A stretch of DNA of 28,687 nucleotides, from the NCBI GenBank assembly GCA_016783505.1, contig JADHWK010000029.1:1-28687 (forward strand). Direction: 5' to 3'. Source of the DNA: Candidatus Zhuqueibacterota bacterium. GTDB lineage: Bacteria > BS750m-G25. The notes below the pieces were generated by a model. The model did no database searches. It was given only the letters and a program-made list of their open reading frames with translations, and was not told the origin of the DNA. Shown one piece after another: positions 16,204 through 23,258 of the stretch (the stretch's first letter is position 1; each line of letters opens with the position of its first letter). Position numbers and translations under genes: made by a program.

Positions 16204-16665
16204 ATGGGCAATAAGAACGATTTTGAGTTTATAAAAAGGTCCCCCTTGTTCAGGGGGCTTTCCGAAAAAAAACTGGCGCGCCTGATTCAAATCGCCGGGG
16301 TGGAAACCTACGACCCGGGTAAGACCATCATCTTTGAAGGGACCTCCAGCGACAGGCTTTTCTTTCTGTTAAGCGGAACAGTGGAAATCATCAAGTGGAC
16401 CCCTGAGGGCAAGCTGAGGGTGTTGACCACCCTGGAAGAGAGAGGATTGTTTTTTGGCGAATTGGCCATTGTAGATGTCCTGCCCCGGAGCGCCACGGTG
16501 AGGGCCAAGACGAGGGTGGAGCTTCTGGTGTTCCATAGGGATAAGATGGTAGAGTTGTTCCGATCGGATCGGGAGATATTGGTTACGTTGGCTTTGAATG
16601 TAATCCGAGTTTTAAACCAACGGATCAAGGAGCTGAATGAATCAGTGGCTTCGCTATCGGTGTAG
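16204..16665 (+). CDS. Cyclic nucleotide-binding domain protein
   Basis: 153 residues consisting of one cNMP-binding domain of the Crp/Fnr type. The phosphate-binding cassette is visible as FGELA (84-88) and PRSAT (94-98), with the preceding glycine turn DRLFFLLSG. No helix-turn-helix follows the terminal helix, so it is not a transcription factor by itself; it may sense cAMP or similar and act through a partner. AGGAG lies 7 bases before the ATG. It follows the putative nuclease gene by 23 bases and may be in the same transcript. Confidence 0.88.
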   Translation: MGNKNDFEFIKRSPLFRGLSEKKLARLIQIAGVETYDPGKTIIFEGTSSDRLFFLLSGTVEIIKWTPEGKLRVLTTLEERGLFFGELAIVDVLPRSATVRAKTRVELLVFHRDKMVELFRSDREILVTLALNVIRVLNQRIKELNESVASLSV

Positions 16666-16713
16666 AATGGTAAAAGAGGATGGGGTGGAAACTTGAAGGA
16701 GGTCTTTAACATT

Positions 16714-16743
16714 ATGTTAACAAGGAAAATAATCCTGGGATAA
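16714..16743 (+). other. Nine-codon ORF with a strong ribosome binding site
   Basis: GGAGGT at 16698-16703 is followed 10 bases later by ATG and a 9-residue frame, MLTRKIILG, ending in TAA. The stop lies 18 bases before the start of the thioredoxin gene. It might be a leader that couples translation of the next gene, or a chance remnant. Confidence 0.35.
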
Positions 16744-16761
16744 ACTTCGAAACGAGGAAGG

Positions 16762-18171
16762 ATGAAACTGAACAAAGAGAAAAAACAGTGGTTGACACCG
16801 TTCATTTTTTATCTTATTACATTGTTGTTGGCAATTAATGGATGTGGAAAAAAGGAGCCGAAAAAACAGGAGGAAGCCGGCCCAAAAATCCAATGGTTAC
16901 ACGACCCTAATGCCGCACTGGCGCTGGCCCAGGAAGAGTATAAACCACTGATGATTGATTTTATGGCCGAATGGTGCCCGCCATGCCGGAGAATGGAGGA
17001 TTCCACTTTCAGCCATCACGACGTGATCCGGAAAGTTTCCTCTTTTATTCCCCTTAGAATAGATGTGGATAAACAGGGGAAAATCGCCAACAAGTATAAT
17101 GGCAACGCCCGGAAGTATGGTGGTGTGGGCATCCCCAACGTACTCTTCATGACCGGGGATGAAGTGAAGCTCAAGCATGTAATCGGATACCGGGGACCGG
17201 AAGCGTTTCTTGCTGTAATGGACTCTGCACTGGCAATTTTGATTGCAGAATATTCCATTGGGGAAGAGAATAAAATATTCATCAAAACAGTTGAAGAGCT
17301 TAAGAATGTGCAGGTCTTATACCAATTACCAGACCTGAGACATCCATCACTCCGTATATATGATAACGCTTCTTTTGATTCCGTTCTGAAGATAACAGAT
17401 GCATCAGATCTAACTAAATTCTCAGCATTTAACAGATATATGCTTGAAAAATATACAAAAAAGAAATTTTTTAAAAATAAAACCTTAATAAAAAGAATTA
17501 GAGAATCAGTCATCCTAGACTCTTTGGTATTATCCCTTACAGCAATCTATAATAAGAATAGTCTTGCTTATGGACGTTTTAGGGCTGATTTAATTCTATG
17601 GAGAAAGAGTTCATGGGGATACTCACTTGTGGCAATATATCCTGAAGCGGTTGGAGGTTCCTTATATTGTACACCAAAATTTTCGTACCAATCTCAGGAT
17701 ACTGTGGTGGTTGATTATGTAGTATTTGATGACGGAGATATATGGGGCGGAAAAAGTTTTTTTATTGTTTCTGAGGATTCAATTCGTCCGTTTATGCATG
17801 AATCGATTGAGGGTTCTTATCCAGGCTCTGAAGGCCATAGTAATCCAGTTGATGATGCAACCTCAAAGATCATAAAACGAAGTATCTATGATCAGAATGC
17901 TAGGGTTGTGGAAAGAAAGATATTATTTTACGCTAAGCATAAGGATGGTCGACCAGTTATGATACCTGCTGTTGTAGACTCATTAAAACTTTTTCAAGTT
18001 CCTGATAATTATCCATACGGTTCATCACCACCATTAAAGTATTTTAAAACAGTATTTGTAGGGGGAAAATCTGTGAGAGTTGGCCCAATCAGGGGGGGAA
18101 GCATAGCGGTATTCTGGGATAATAAATGGTATTTAGTACATAGAGAGGACTTTGGTTTTTCAAAACGTTGA
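16762..18171 (+). CDS. Thioredoxin-domain lipoprotein with a long unrelated C-terminal part
   Basis: 469 residues. Lipobox AINGC with C28 predicts a membrane-anchored protein. Residues 45-155 are a thioredoxin fold with active site W71-C72-PP-C75 (AEWCPPCRRME), RIDVDK, and a cis-proline in GIPNVLFM, close to the C-terminal domain of DsbD or to YyaL-like thioredoxins that use a reducing centre. From about residue 160 to the end there are some 300 residues of unknown sequence, rich in aromatic and charged residues, with no motif I recognise. Base composition drops to distinctly AT-rich from about 17230 onward. GAGGAAGG stands directly before the ATG. Confidence 0.82.
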   Translation: MKLNKEKKQWLTPFIFYLITLLLAINGCGKKEPKKQEEAGPKIQWLHDPNAALALAQEEYKPLMIDFMAEWCPPCRRMEDSTFSHHDVIRKVSSFIPLRIDVDKQGKIANKYNGNARKYGGVGIPNVLFMTGDEVKLKHVIGYRGPEAFLAVMDSALAILIAEYSIGEENKIFIKTVEELKNVQVLYQLPDLRHPSLRIYDNASFDSVLKITDASDLTKFSAFNRYMLEKYTKKKFFKNKTLIKRIRESVILDSLVLSLTAIYNKNSLAYGRFRADLILWRKSSWGYSLVAIYPEAVGGSLYCTPKFSYQSQDTVVVDYVVFDDGDIWGGKSFFIVSEDSIRPFMHESIEGSYPGSEGHSNPVDDATSKIIKRSIYDQNARVVERKILFYAKHKDGRPVMIPAVVDSLKLFQVPDNYPYGSSPPLKYFKTVFVGGKSVRVGPIRGGSIAVFWDNKWYLVHREDFGFSKR

Positions 18172-18181
18172 GTCAATAGCC

Positions 18182-18211
18182 AAAGCTCCCGGCAGATGTT
18201 GCCTGCCCACC
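18182..18211. repeat. CCGGCGGATG repeat, copy 2 (partial)
   Basis: 30 bases, 28 identical to 14875-14904. The right half of the hairpin is missing here; the next bases differ. Confidence 0.65.
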
Positions 18212-18331
18212 ATTGGCCAGGTCAGTCAGGTTCTCGATTAAATTGTTTGATGAGGGGCCTGAACGCTATTCAGAAGCTCTGGGATGGGCAGTTTATCCAT
18301 GAAAGTCTTTGTAAGTTTTTTTACTTTTAAC

Positions 18332-18360
18332 TTGATTTTATCTGAAAAAATCCATATTAT
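18332..18360 (+). promoter_or_regulatory. Promoter of the mntA-hepT pair
   Basis: TTGATT (18332-18337), exactly 17 bases, TATTAT (18355-18360). The predicted start is near 18367, about 17 bases before the ATG of mntA. Confidence 0.6.
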
Positions 18361-18383
18361 TAAATGAAATTTTTTGATGGGGG

Positions 18384-18851
18384 ATGATGGGATCGGAAAC
18401 AAAAAAATCTCTCAGGCGGATAAAAAATAGTGTATATCAAAACCTGGACGTTGAGATAGCCTATCTGTTTGGGTCCGGGGCTTCCAACAGGGCGGTCCCT
18501 GAAAGTGATGTGGATGTTGCCATCCTCTTTAAAGGGGATCATAAATCCCTGGAATTGTTCAGGAATACTGCGGTTTTACAAAGAGAATTCGCCAAGGAAG
18601 TTGAACGGGATATTGATATCACCATCCTGAATTATGGTTCCCCCTTATTACGTTATGAAGTTATCCGAAACGGGATGCTTCTTTACTGCAGCGATGACCG
18701 GCTTCGGGTGGAATTTGAACTGCGGACTTATCGGGAATACGACGATTACTGTCACCAACAGGACATATATTTTGAGCGCCTCAGAAAGAAATTAGAAAAA
18801 CTTAACTATGATAAACCAGCGAGTAATAAAAGAAAGGCTTATAGAAATTGA
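18384..18851 (+). CDS. mntA: MntA-type minimal nucleotidyltransferase (antitoxin)
   Basis: 155 residues. The signature GS-X10-DxD is exact: G30-S31, D42 and D44 (LFGSGASNRAVPESDVDV), with a later acidic strand ERDIDITIL providing D76/D78. Proteins of this type act as antitoxins of type VII systems by adding AMP units to the partner HepT toxin. The 3' end overlaps hepT by 44 bases, the normal arrangement. Two ATG codons stand together at 18384 and 18387; a G-rich stretch lies upstream, so the exact start is unsure. Cytoplasmic. Confidence 0.88.
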   Translation: MMGSETKKSLRRIKNSVYQNLDVEIAYLFGSGASNRAVPESDVDVAILFKGDHKSLELFRNTAVLQREFAKEVERDIDITILNYGSPLLRYEVIRNGMLLYCSDDRLRVEFELRTYREYDDYCHQQDIYFERLRKKLEKLNYDKPASNKRKAYRN

Positions 18852-19242
18852 TGAGAATCTCAGGATTCTTGAGGGGATTCGATTGATTTCCAAAGAAGAA
18901 TTTTGCCGGGAACCCAAGACATACAAGCTGGCTGAAAGATGCCTTCAACTCTGCATTGAATGTTTAATTGATATCTGTCATTATTTAATATCACAGTCTG
19001 ATTGGCAGAAGCCCGTCAATAATACGGAAGCAATTTTAAGATTAGGGGAACATGGGGTTATTCCGATGGACTTCGCCGAGCGAATATCAGGAATGGTTAA
19101 TTTTAGAAACATTCTCATCCATGCCTACTTGAAGATAGACGAGAATATCGTCTATGAGCATCTTACAACTATAGAGGACTTTCGGGTTTTTCAAAAACAC
19201 ATTTTAGAATATTTAAAAAAGTTACCCGATTCTTTTAGTTAA
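18808..19242 (+). CDS. hepT: HepT-like toxin (HEPN domain, DUF86)
   Basis: 144 residues, helical. The HEPN active site R-X4-H-X-Y is intact: R100, H105 and Y107 in VNFRNILIHAYLKID. In characterised systems this motif cuts RNA, and the tyrosine is AMPylated by MntA. The start at 18808 lies inside mntA, so translation is probably coupled. A hairpin with a T-run closes the unit downstream. Confidence 0.9.
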   Translation: MINQRVIKERLIEIDENLRILEGIRLISKEEFCREPKTYKLAERCLQLCIECLIDICHYLISQSDWQKPVNNTEAILRLGEHGVIPMDFAERISGMVNFRNILIHAYLKIDENIVYEHLTTIEDFRVFQKHILEYLKKLPDSFS

Positions 19243-19284
19243 TACTTTTTTGATAAATGCCGTTACCTAGTTATCATTCTTAAT

Positions 19285-19313
19285 GCCCAATTTTCATTTG
19301 GCTTTTTTGTTTT
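19285..19313 (+). terminator. Terminator of the mntA-hepT unit
   Basis: GCCCAA (19285-19290) pairs with TTTGGC (19297-19302), with one bulge or mismatch, followed by TTTTTTGTTTT. The stem is weak. Confidence 0.55.
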
Positions 19314-19318
19314 ATTCA

Positions 19319-19347
19319 TTGACAACAAATAAATTTTTAACTATATT
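19319..19347 (+). promoter_or_regulatory. Strong sigma70-type promoter directly abutting the next gene
   Basis: TTGACA (19319-19324), exactly 17 bases, TATATT (19342-19347). The gene's ATG is at 19353, where transcription itself should begin, so the mRNA should be leaderless. Confidence 0.8.
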
Positions 19348-19352
19348 TTAAT

Positions 19353-21650
19353 ATGCGTCGCCCTATCCTCTTATCCATCGCCATTGTAGGGTTCTCTTCA
19401 TTGATCGCCCAGGTGATCTTCCTCCGCCAGTTTACCGTTATCTTCTACGGCAATGAGCTTACCCTGGGGGTCATTCTCGGAAACTGGCTTTTGTGGACGG
19501 CGGCCGGGAGCGGGCTGGCTACCCTGTTTCTGAAAAGGATCTCCTCCCCCCGCCGGCTATTTTCCACCCTGCAGTTCCTCCTCGCCTTTATCCTGCCCGC
19601 CACCCTGTTTCTCCTGCGGGCCAACCGCCTTTTACTGGACAGATCCCTGGGAGAAATTGTGGGCCCCCTTCCCATCCTGTGGGTCTCGGCCATCACCCTT
19701 TTTCCCTACTGTCTCATAAACGGGATTCTGTTCGCCCTGGGGGTCCACATCCATGCCGCCGATACCGACGAGAAAGGACAATCGGTGGGCTGGGTTTACT
19801 TAGCTGAGGCGGCGGGGTCGGCCCTGGGGGGCGCCCTTCTGGGATTTTTCCTCATCCGGGTGCAGCCCCCCTTCCAGATCCTCTTTTTGACCTCCTGTCT
19901 TAATCTGCTGGGGGCCTTGACCCTCACTGGATTTTTCTGGCAGATAAAATCCGCCGGAAGATGGCTCATCTTCGCCGTTTTCCTGATTCTGTTCCCGGCC
20001 CTCTCGCTGACCATCATTCCCCGGTTGGAAACCCTTTCCCAGCGGATCCTCTGGCAGGGGTATGAACTTCTGGAGACTAATGAGACCATCTACGGCAACA
20101 TCGCCGTCACCCGGCTGGGGGAGAGCCGCAGCTTTTTCGAAAACGGCCTGTTGATGTTCACCAATCCCGACCTATTCTACGCCGAAGAGTCGGTTCACTT
20201 TGCCTTACTGGAACACCCGCAGCCCCGAAGGGTGCTCCTGATCGGGGGGGGAATAGGGGGGGGACTGAAACAGGTGCTGGCCCATCCCAGCATTGAAAGG
20301 GTGGATTATGTGGAGCTCGATCCGGGCCTGATCGAATTGGGAAGGGAACATCTGCCGCCGGAAGAGACAAATGCCCTGTCCGATCCCCGGGTGGCCCTGC
20401 ACCACCGTGACGGCCGGGCGTTCATCAAAGGGACCAGCCAGACCTACGACGTGGTTTTGGTCAACCTGCCCGACCCCCATACCGCCCAGTTAAATCGGTT
20501 TTATACCCTGACCTTTTTCCAATTGGTCAAAGAAAAGCTGAACCCCGGTGGAATTTTGGCCTTCAGTTTGACATCGGGCGAAAATTTCATAGGGAAAGAC
20601 CTGGGGTATTTCCTGACCTGCATTCTTAATACCCTCAAACAGGTCTTCCCCGACATCGTACTCATCCCGGGGGATACCAATTATTTTATTGCCTGCAAGA
20701 GCAAAGGGGTGCTGACTGAAGACCCCATGGTTCTGGTCCAGAGAATAAAAGAACGAGGTCTCCCCACCAAATTTGTGAGGGAGTATTACCTCCCTTACCG
20801 CATGTCCCCCGAAAGAATGAACTACCTTAAGACTAGATTGGCGGAATCTTCCAGTGAAGAGATAAATCAAGATTTCAGGCCGGTGGGCTATTTTTACGAC
20901 ATCGTCCTCTGGGACACCTACTTCCGAACCGGATTTAAGAATTTCTTCATGCTGATTTCAAAACTCAGTTTTGGGAGAATTGTACCTCTTCTCATCGGTC
21001 TTTTCCTGTTATATTTGGCCCTGTCTTATTTTCGCAGGAAAAAGAGGGGACTGGTCCTACCGGGGATTCGGCTTTCCGTGGCGGTGGTGGGGTTCTCCGA
21101 GATCGCCCTGGAGGTGATCGTTATTCTGGGATTTCAGATCGTCTACGGCTATGCCTACTACCTGTTGACCCTGATCATCGCCGGGTATATGGTGGGATTA
21201 AGCGGGGGGAGTTACCTGTGCACCCGGAAATTGGCGAAGATGGGAAGGCCCCTGCTTACCTTCAAAGCCCTGCAGGGAGCCATGGTGCTTTTGCCCCTGC
21301 TAATCATCGGCTTTCTGATGTTTAGTTCCCATCAGACGGGCATATTATCAACTATTTCTCTGGGTCTTTTCCCGGGATTGGCCATGTTGGCCGGGGGGCT
21401 GGGGGGATTCCAATTCCCATTGGCTAATCAACTCATTCAACGGGAAAATACTACCCAACGGGAAGCCGGGCAGACAGCGGGGCGGCTGTACGCCCTGGAT
21501 CTGGTGGGCTCCTGTCTGGGAGCCTTTCTGGTGAGTGCCTTTCTGATTCCTATCATTGGAATCAGTGAAACCTGTTTTTTGCTGGCCGTCTTGAATATTT
21601 TTCCCCTGATTTTGCTATGGTGGGGAACAAAAGAAACCCCCAAGGGTTGA
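19353..21650 (+). CDS. Membrane-embedded spermidine synthase-like protein
   Basis: 765 residues: about six N-terminal membrane helices (residues 5-220), a SpeE-like methyltransferase-fold domain (about 235-450) and about six C-terminal helices (from about 530). This is the common architecture of fused transporter/spermidine-synthase proteins. The nucleotide-binding glycine motif is GGGIGGG (298-304), whereas true enzymes have Asp or Glu at the fourth position. E321 and D323 of VELDP are kept. The catalytic loop reads N371-LPDP, where SpeE has an Asp first. Aminopropyl transfer is therefore doubtful; the natural substrate is unknown. There is no Shine-Dalgarno, in line with a leaderless mRNA. 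Confidence 0.8.
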   Translation: MRRPILLSIAIVGFSSLIAQVIFLRQFTVIFYGNELTLGVILGNWLLWTAAGSGLATLFLKRISSPRRLFSTLQFLLAFILPATLFLLRANRLLLDRSLGEIVGPLPILWVSAITLFPYCLINGILFALGVHIHAADTDEKGQSVGWVYLAEAAGSALGGALLGFFLIRVQPPFQILFLTSCLNLLGALTLTGFFWQIKSAGRWLIFAVFLILFPALSLTIIPRLETLSQRILWQGYELLETNETIYGNIAVTRLGESRSFFENGLLMFTNPDLFYAEESVHFALLEHPQPRRVLLIGGGIGGGLKQVLAHPSIERVDYVELDPGLIELGREHLPPEETNALSDPRVALHHRDGRAFIKGTSQTYDVVLVNLPDPHTAQLNRFYTLTFFQLVKEKLNPGGILAFSLTSGENFIGKDLGYFLTCILNTLKQVFPDIVLIPGDTNYFIACKSKGVLTEDPMVLVQRIKERGLPTKFVREYYLPYRMSPERMNYLKTRLAESSSEEINQDFRPVGYFYDIVLWDTYFRTGFKNFFMLISKLSFGRIVPLLIGLFLLYLALSYFRRKKRGLVLPGIRLSVAVVGFSEIALEVIVILGFQIVYGYAYYLLTLIIAGYMVGLSGGSYLCTRKLAKMGRPLLTFKALQGAMVLLPLLIIGFLMFSSHQTGILSTISLGLFPGLAMLAGGLGGFQFPLANQLIQRENTTQREAGQTAGRLYALDLVGSCLGAFLVSAFLIPIIGISETCFLLAVLNIFPLILLWWGTKETPKG

Positions 21651-21668
21651 TACCCTGCGGGGGTTTTT
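21634..21668 (+). terminator. Terminator overlapping the end of the coding region
   Basis: AAACCCCC (21634-21641) pairs with GGGGG followed by TTTTT (21659-21668); within the loop GGG pairs with CCC. The left arm codes for the last residues, and the TGA (21648-21650) lies in the loop. Confidence 0.8.
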
Positions 21669-21725
21669 ATCTTTTGGGGTTAGTCCCTGAGGGCCTTTGG
21701 CAAAAATAATCTCATGTTTTCATCT

Positions 21726-21754
21726 CCCGGGGCTATGCAGCGTTTAGCCCCGGG
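21726..21754. repeat. Perfect 10-base hairpin
   Basis: CCCGGGGCTA, loop of 9, TAGCCCCGGG, followed by CGGATGCG. No T-run. The flanking TCCCGG and CGGATG resemble the CCGGCGGATG repeat. Confidence 0.65.
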
Positions 21755-21827
21755 CGGATGCGTTAATGTTTGGACGTGATAACCAGAAACCAACTTTATT
21801 ATAAAAAGTTGATTTCTAAATTAACAT

Positions 21828-21939
21828 CTACTCCAGTTCTTCCTCCCCAAACACCTCAGCGGTGGAGGTTTCGATCGCCGTGTCCTTATCCTTCCAGGCA
21901 TCCGGGGGAAGTCCCGCCTTTGGGGGCACAGAGGTTGGA
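21828..21939 (-). pseudogene. Degenerate copy of the 3' end of the Memo-AMMECR1 gene
   Basis: About 112 bases match 23263-23374, the last part of the fusion gene. Read on the minus strand, it gives SNLCAPK, a one-base insertion, then AGLPPDAWKDKDTAIETSTAEVFGEEELE-stop in fragments nearly identical to the intact C-terminus. The match stops at about 21939, a few bases before the end of the mannosylglycerate synthase gene at 21945. Confidence 0.9.
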
Positions 21940-21944
21940 TCGGA

Positions 21945-23120
21945 TCACGGCCCTCCCTCTTTTTCAAAATAGCTAATCATATCATAAAGGCTTTGCATGG
22001 CATAATCGTATCCCTTAGCTGCGTAATGGATGGTGTGGTTGAGCACACGGGCTAGCCATAGATGAAACAGCAGTTCTTGCCATGGTTTTTTAGCTTCAAG
22101 GAAGTTTGCCAGTAAAATCTTATAGGCTTCATACCAGGCTTCAGGGCTTATGAAACGTACGTCGGGACGAGAGCTATTCTCACTGCAGGCTAGCATACCC
22201 TCACGGATATTGGTGGGGAACAGGTCTAATAATTCCACCTCTTCTTTAGTCCAGTTCTCTCGCAATAGGGGTATTGTGCCCTCAAGGTCAAATGCTTTTT
22301 TCTCCCTTATAGCTTTAGGGACATTGGCCACTGCATCTTTTTTATAGACCATACCAGCAGTATCTATTTTTAGCGATTGGTTTTCCTTTATGATCGAGAA
22401 ACATTCTATTAGCATTGTGTAAAGGTCGGTTAGCTTACCGTAGAGCTTGTGAAGTTTACCCTCCTCTATGTAAGATTCGTAAAGCGGGACTTTGTATCTA
22501 CAAAAGCCAAGCGTATAAGCAGTGTCAACAGCCCAATCGCTATAATTTAGTACCAGACTATCGTTCGCAAGCCTCAGCGCCACTTCTCTTTTTATGGCTA
22601 GTTCGCCGCCAAGTGGCTGCTCAACATTAGCCAGTATAGTATGCGGCCAACAAGAGGCAAGCCCACATTTGGTGATGTTCCAGGTGATCATGGCATCTGT
22701 TGAGACCCGTGGAAAGAAGAACCGTACCACATCAAAGCCATCTTTGAGCTTTTTCTCTGCACACGTAATCCAATCCTGACTAAAAGTTAGAATGTCAGCA
22801 TCATAAAAATGGATCGTCTGATAGGGGGTGCGGCTAATGAAGAAATTCAATGCAGTATTCATGCCATCACCTTTGCCGGCCCGTCGTTTGGTGCCCAGCC
22901 GAGTCTGAAGCATCAAATGCACCTTTTTGCTGTTTTCGTGTTCGATGGAAGGGATCGTTGCCTCAATCTCTTTGAAACAATCGTTCTTCTCATAACCGAC
23001 ACAGATTACAGCACCCACTTTAGGGTGCTTTATAACCTCCTTGATATTCTTGGTGAAGACTTGTACGTCTTCTTTTTTGAAGGGGAAACAAACTGCGCTT
23101 TTCGGATCTTCTCGGCTCAT
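21945..23120 (-). CDS. mgs: Mannosylglycerate synthase (family GT78)
   Basis: Retaining glycosyltransferase that makes alpha-mannosylglycerate, a compatible solute, from GDP-mannose and D-glycerate in one step. 391 residues from the ATG at 23120; the sequence follows the Rhodothermus marinus enzyme throughout. Key parts: KGDGMNTAL with K83, the metal-binding D107-A-D109 (HFYDADI), PRVSTDAMITW, EQPLGGELA, and H224 in LHKLYG, the extra metal ligand. A GTG at 23153 lengthens the frame but has no binding site and no homology. The gene is lower in GC than its neighbours and is bracketed by the AMMECR1 copy and the intact gene end, which points to insertion. Confidence 0.92.
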   Translation of the reverse strand: MSREDPKSAVCFPFKKEDVQVFTKNIKEVIKHPKVGAVICVGYEKNDCFKEIEATIPSIEHENSKKVHLMLQTRLGTKRRAGKGDGMNTALNFFISRTPYQTIHFYDADILTFSQDWITCAEKKLKDGFDVVRFFFPRVSTDAMITWNITKCGLASCWPHTILANVEQPLGGELAIKREVALRLANDSLVLNYSDWAVDTAYTLGFCRYKVPLYESYIEEGKLHKLYGKLTDLYTMLIECFSIIKENQSLKIDTAGMVYKKDAVANVPKAIREKKAFDLEGTIPLLRENWTKEEVELLDLFPTNIREGMLACSENSSRPDVRFISPEAWYEAYKILLANFLEAKKPWQELLFHLWLARVLNHTIHYAAKGYDYAMQSLYDMISYFEKEGGP

Positions 23121-23210
23121 ATGATAAAACAGTTGCCTCTCCCTATTTATCACAGAATGTCTTTAAAGAGAGGCAACCAGGGTCATAAAATTTAGACATT
23201 AGTCAACAGT

Positions 23211-23242
23211 TGCTTCAATCCCGAATGTTCGGCATTGAAGCA
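23211..23242. repeat. Second copy of the 32-base palindrome
   Basis: TGCTTCAATCCCGAA on the left and TTCGGCATTGAAGCA on the right, one mismatch in the arms and TG in the centre. The left arm matches 1753-1767 exactly. It lies 16 bases after the end of the Memo-AMMECR1 gene. Confidence 0.85.
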
Positions 23243-23258
23243 TTACAGTAGGGTAAGA

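Noticed and set aside
22809-23195. 128-residue plus-strand frame
   Set aside because: Antisense to mgs, whose homology covers the entire stretch.
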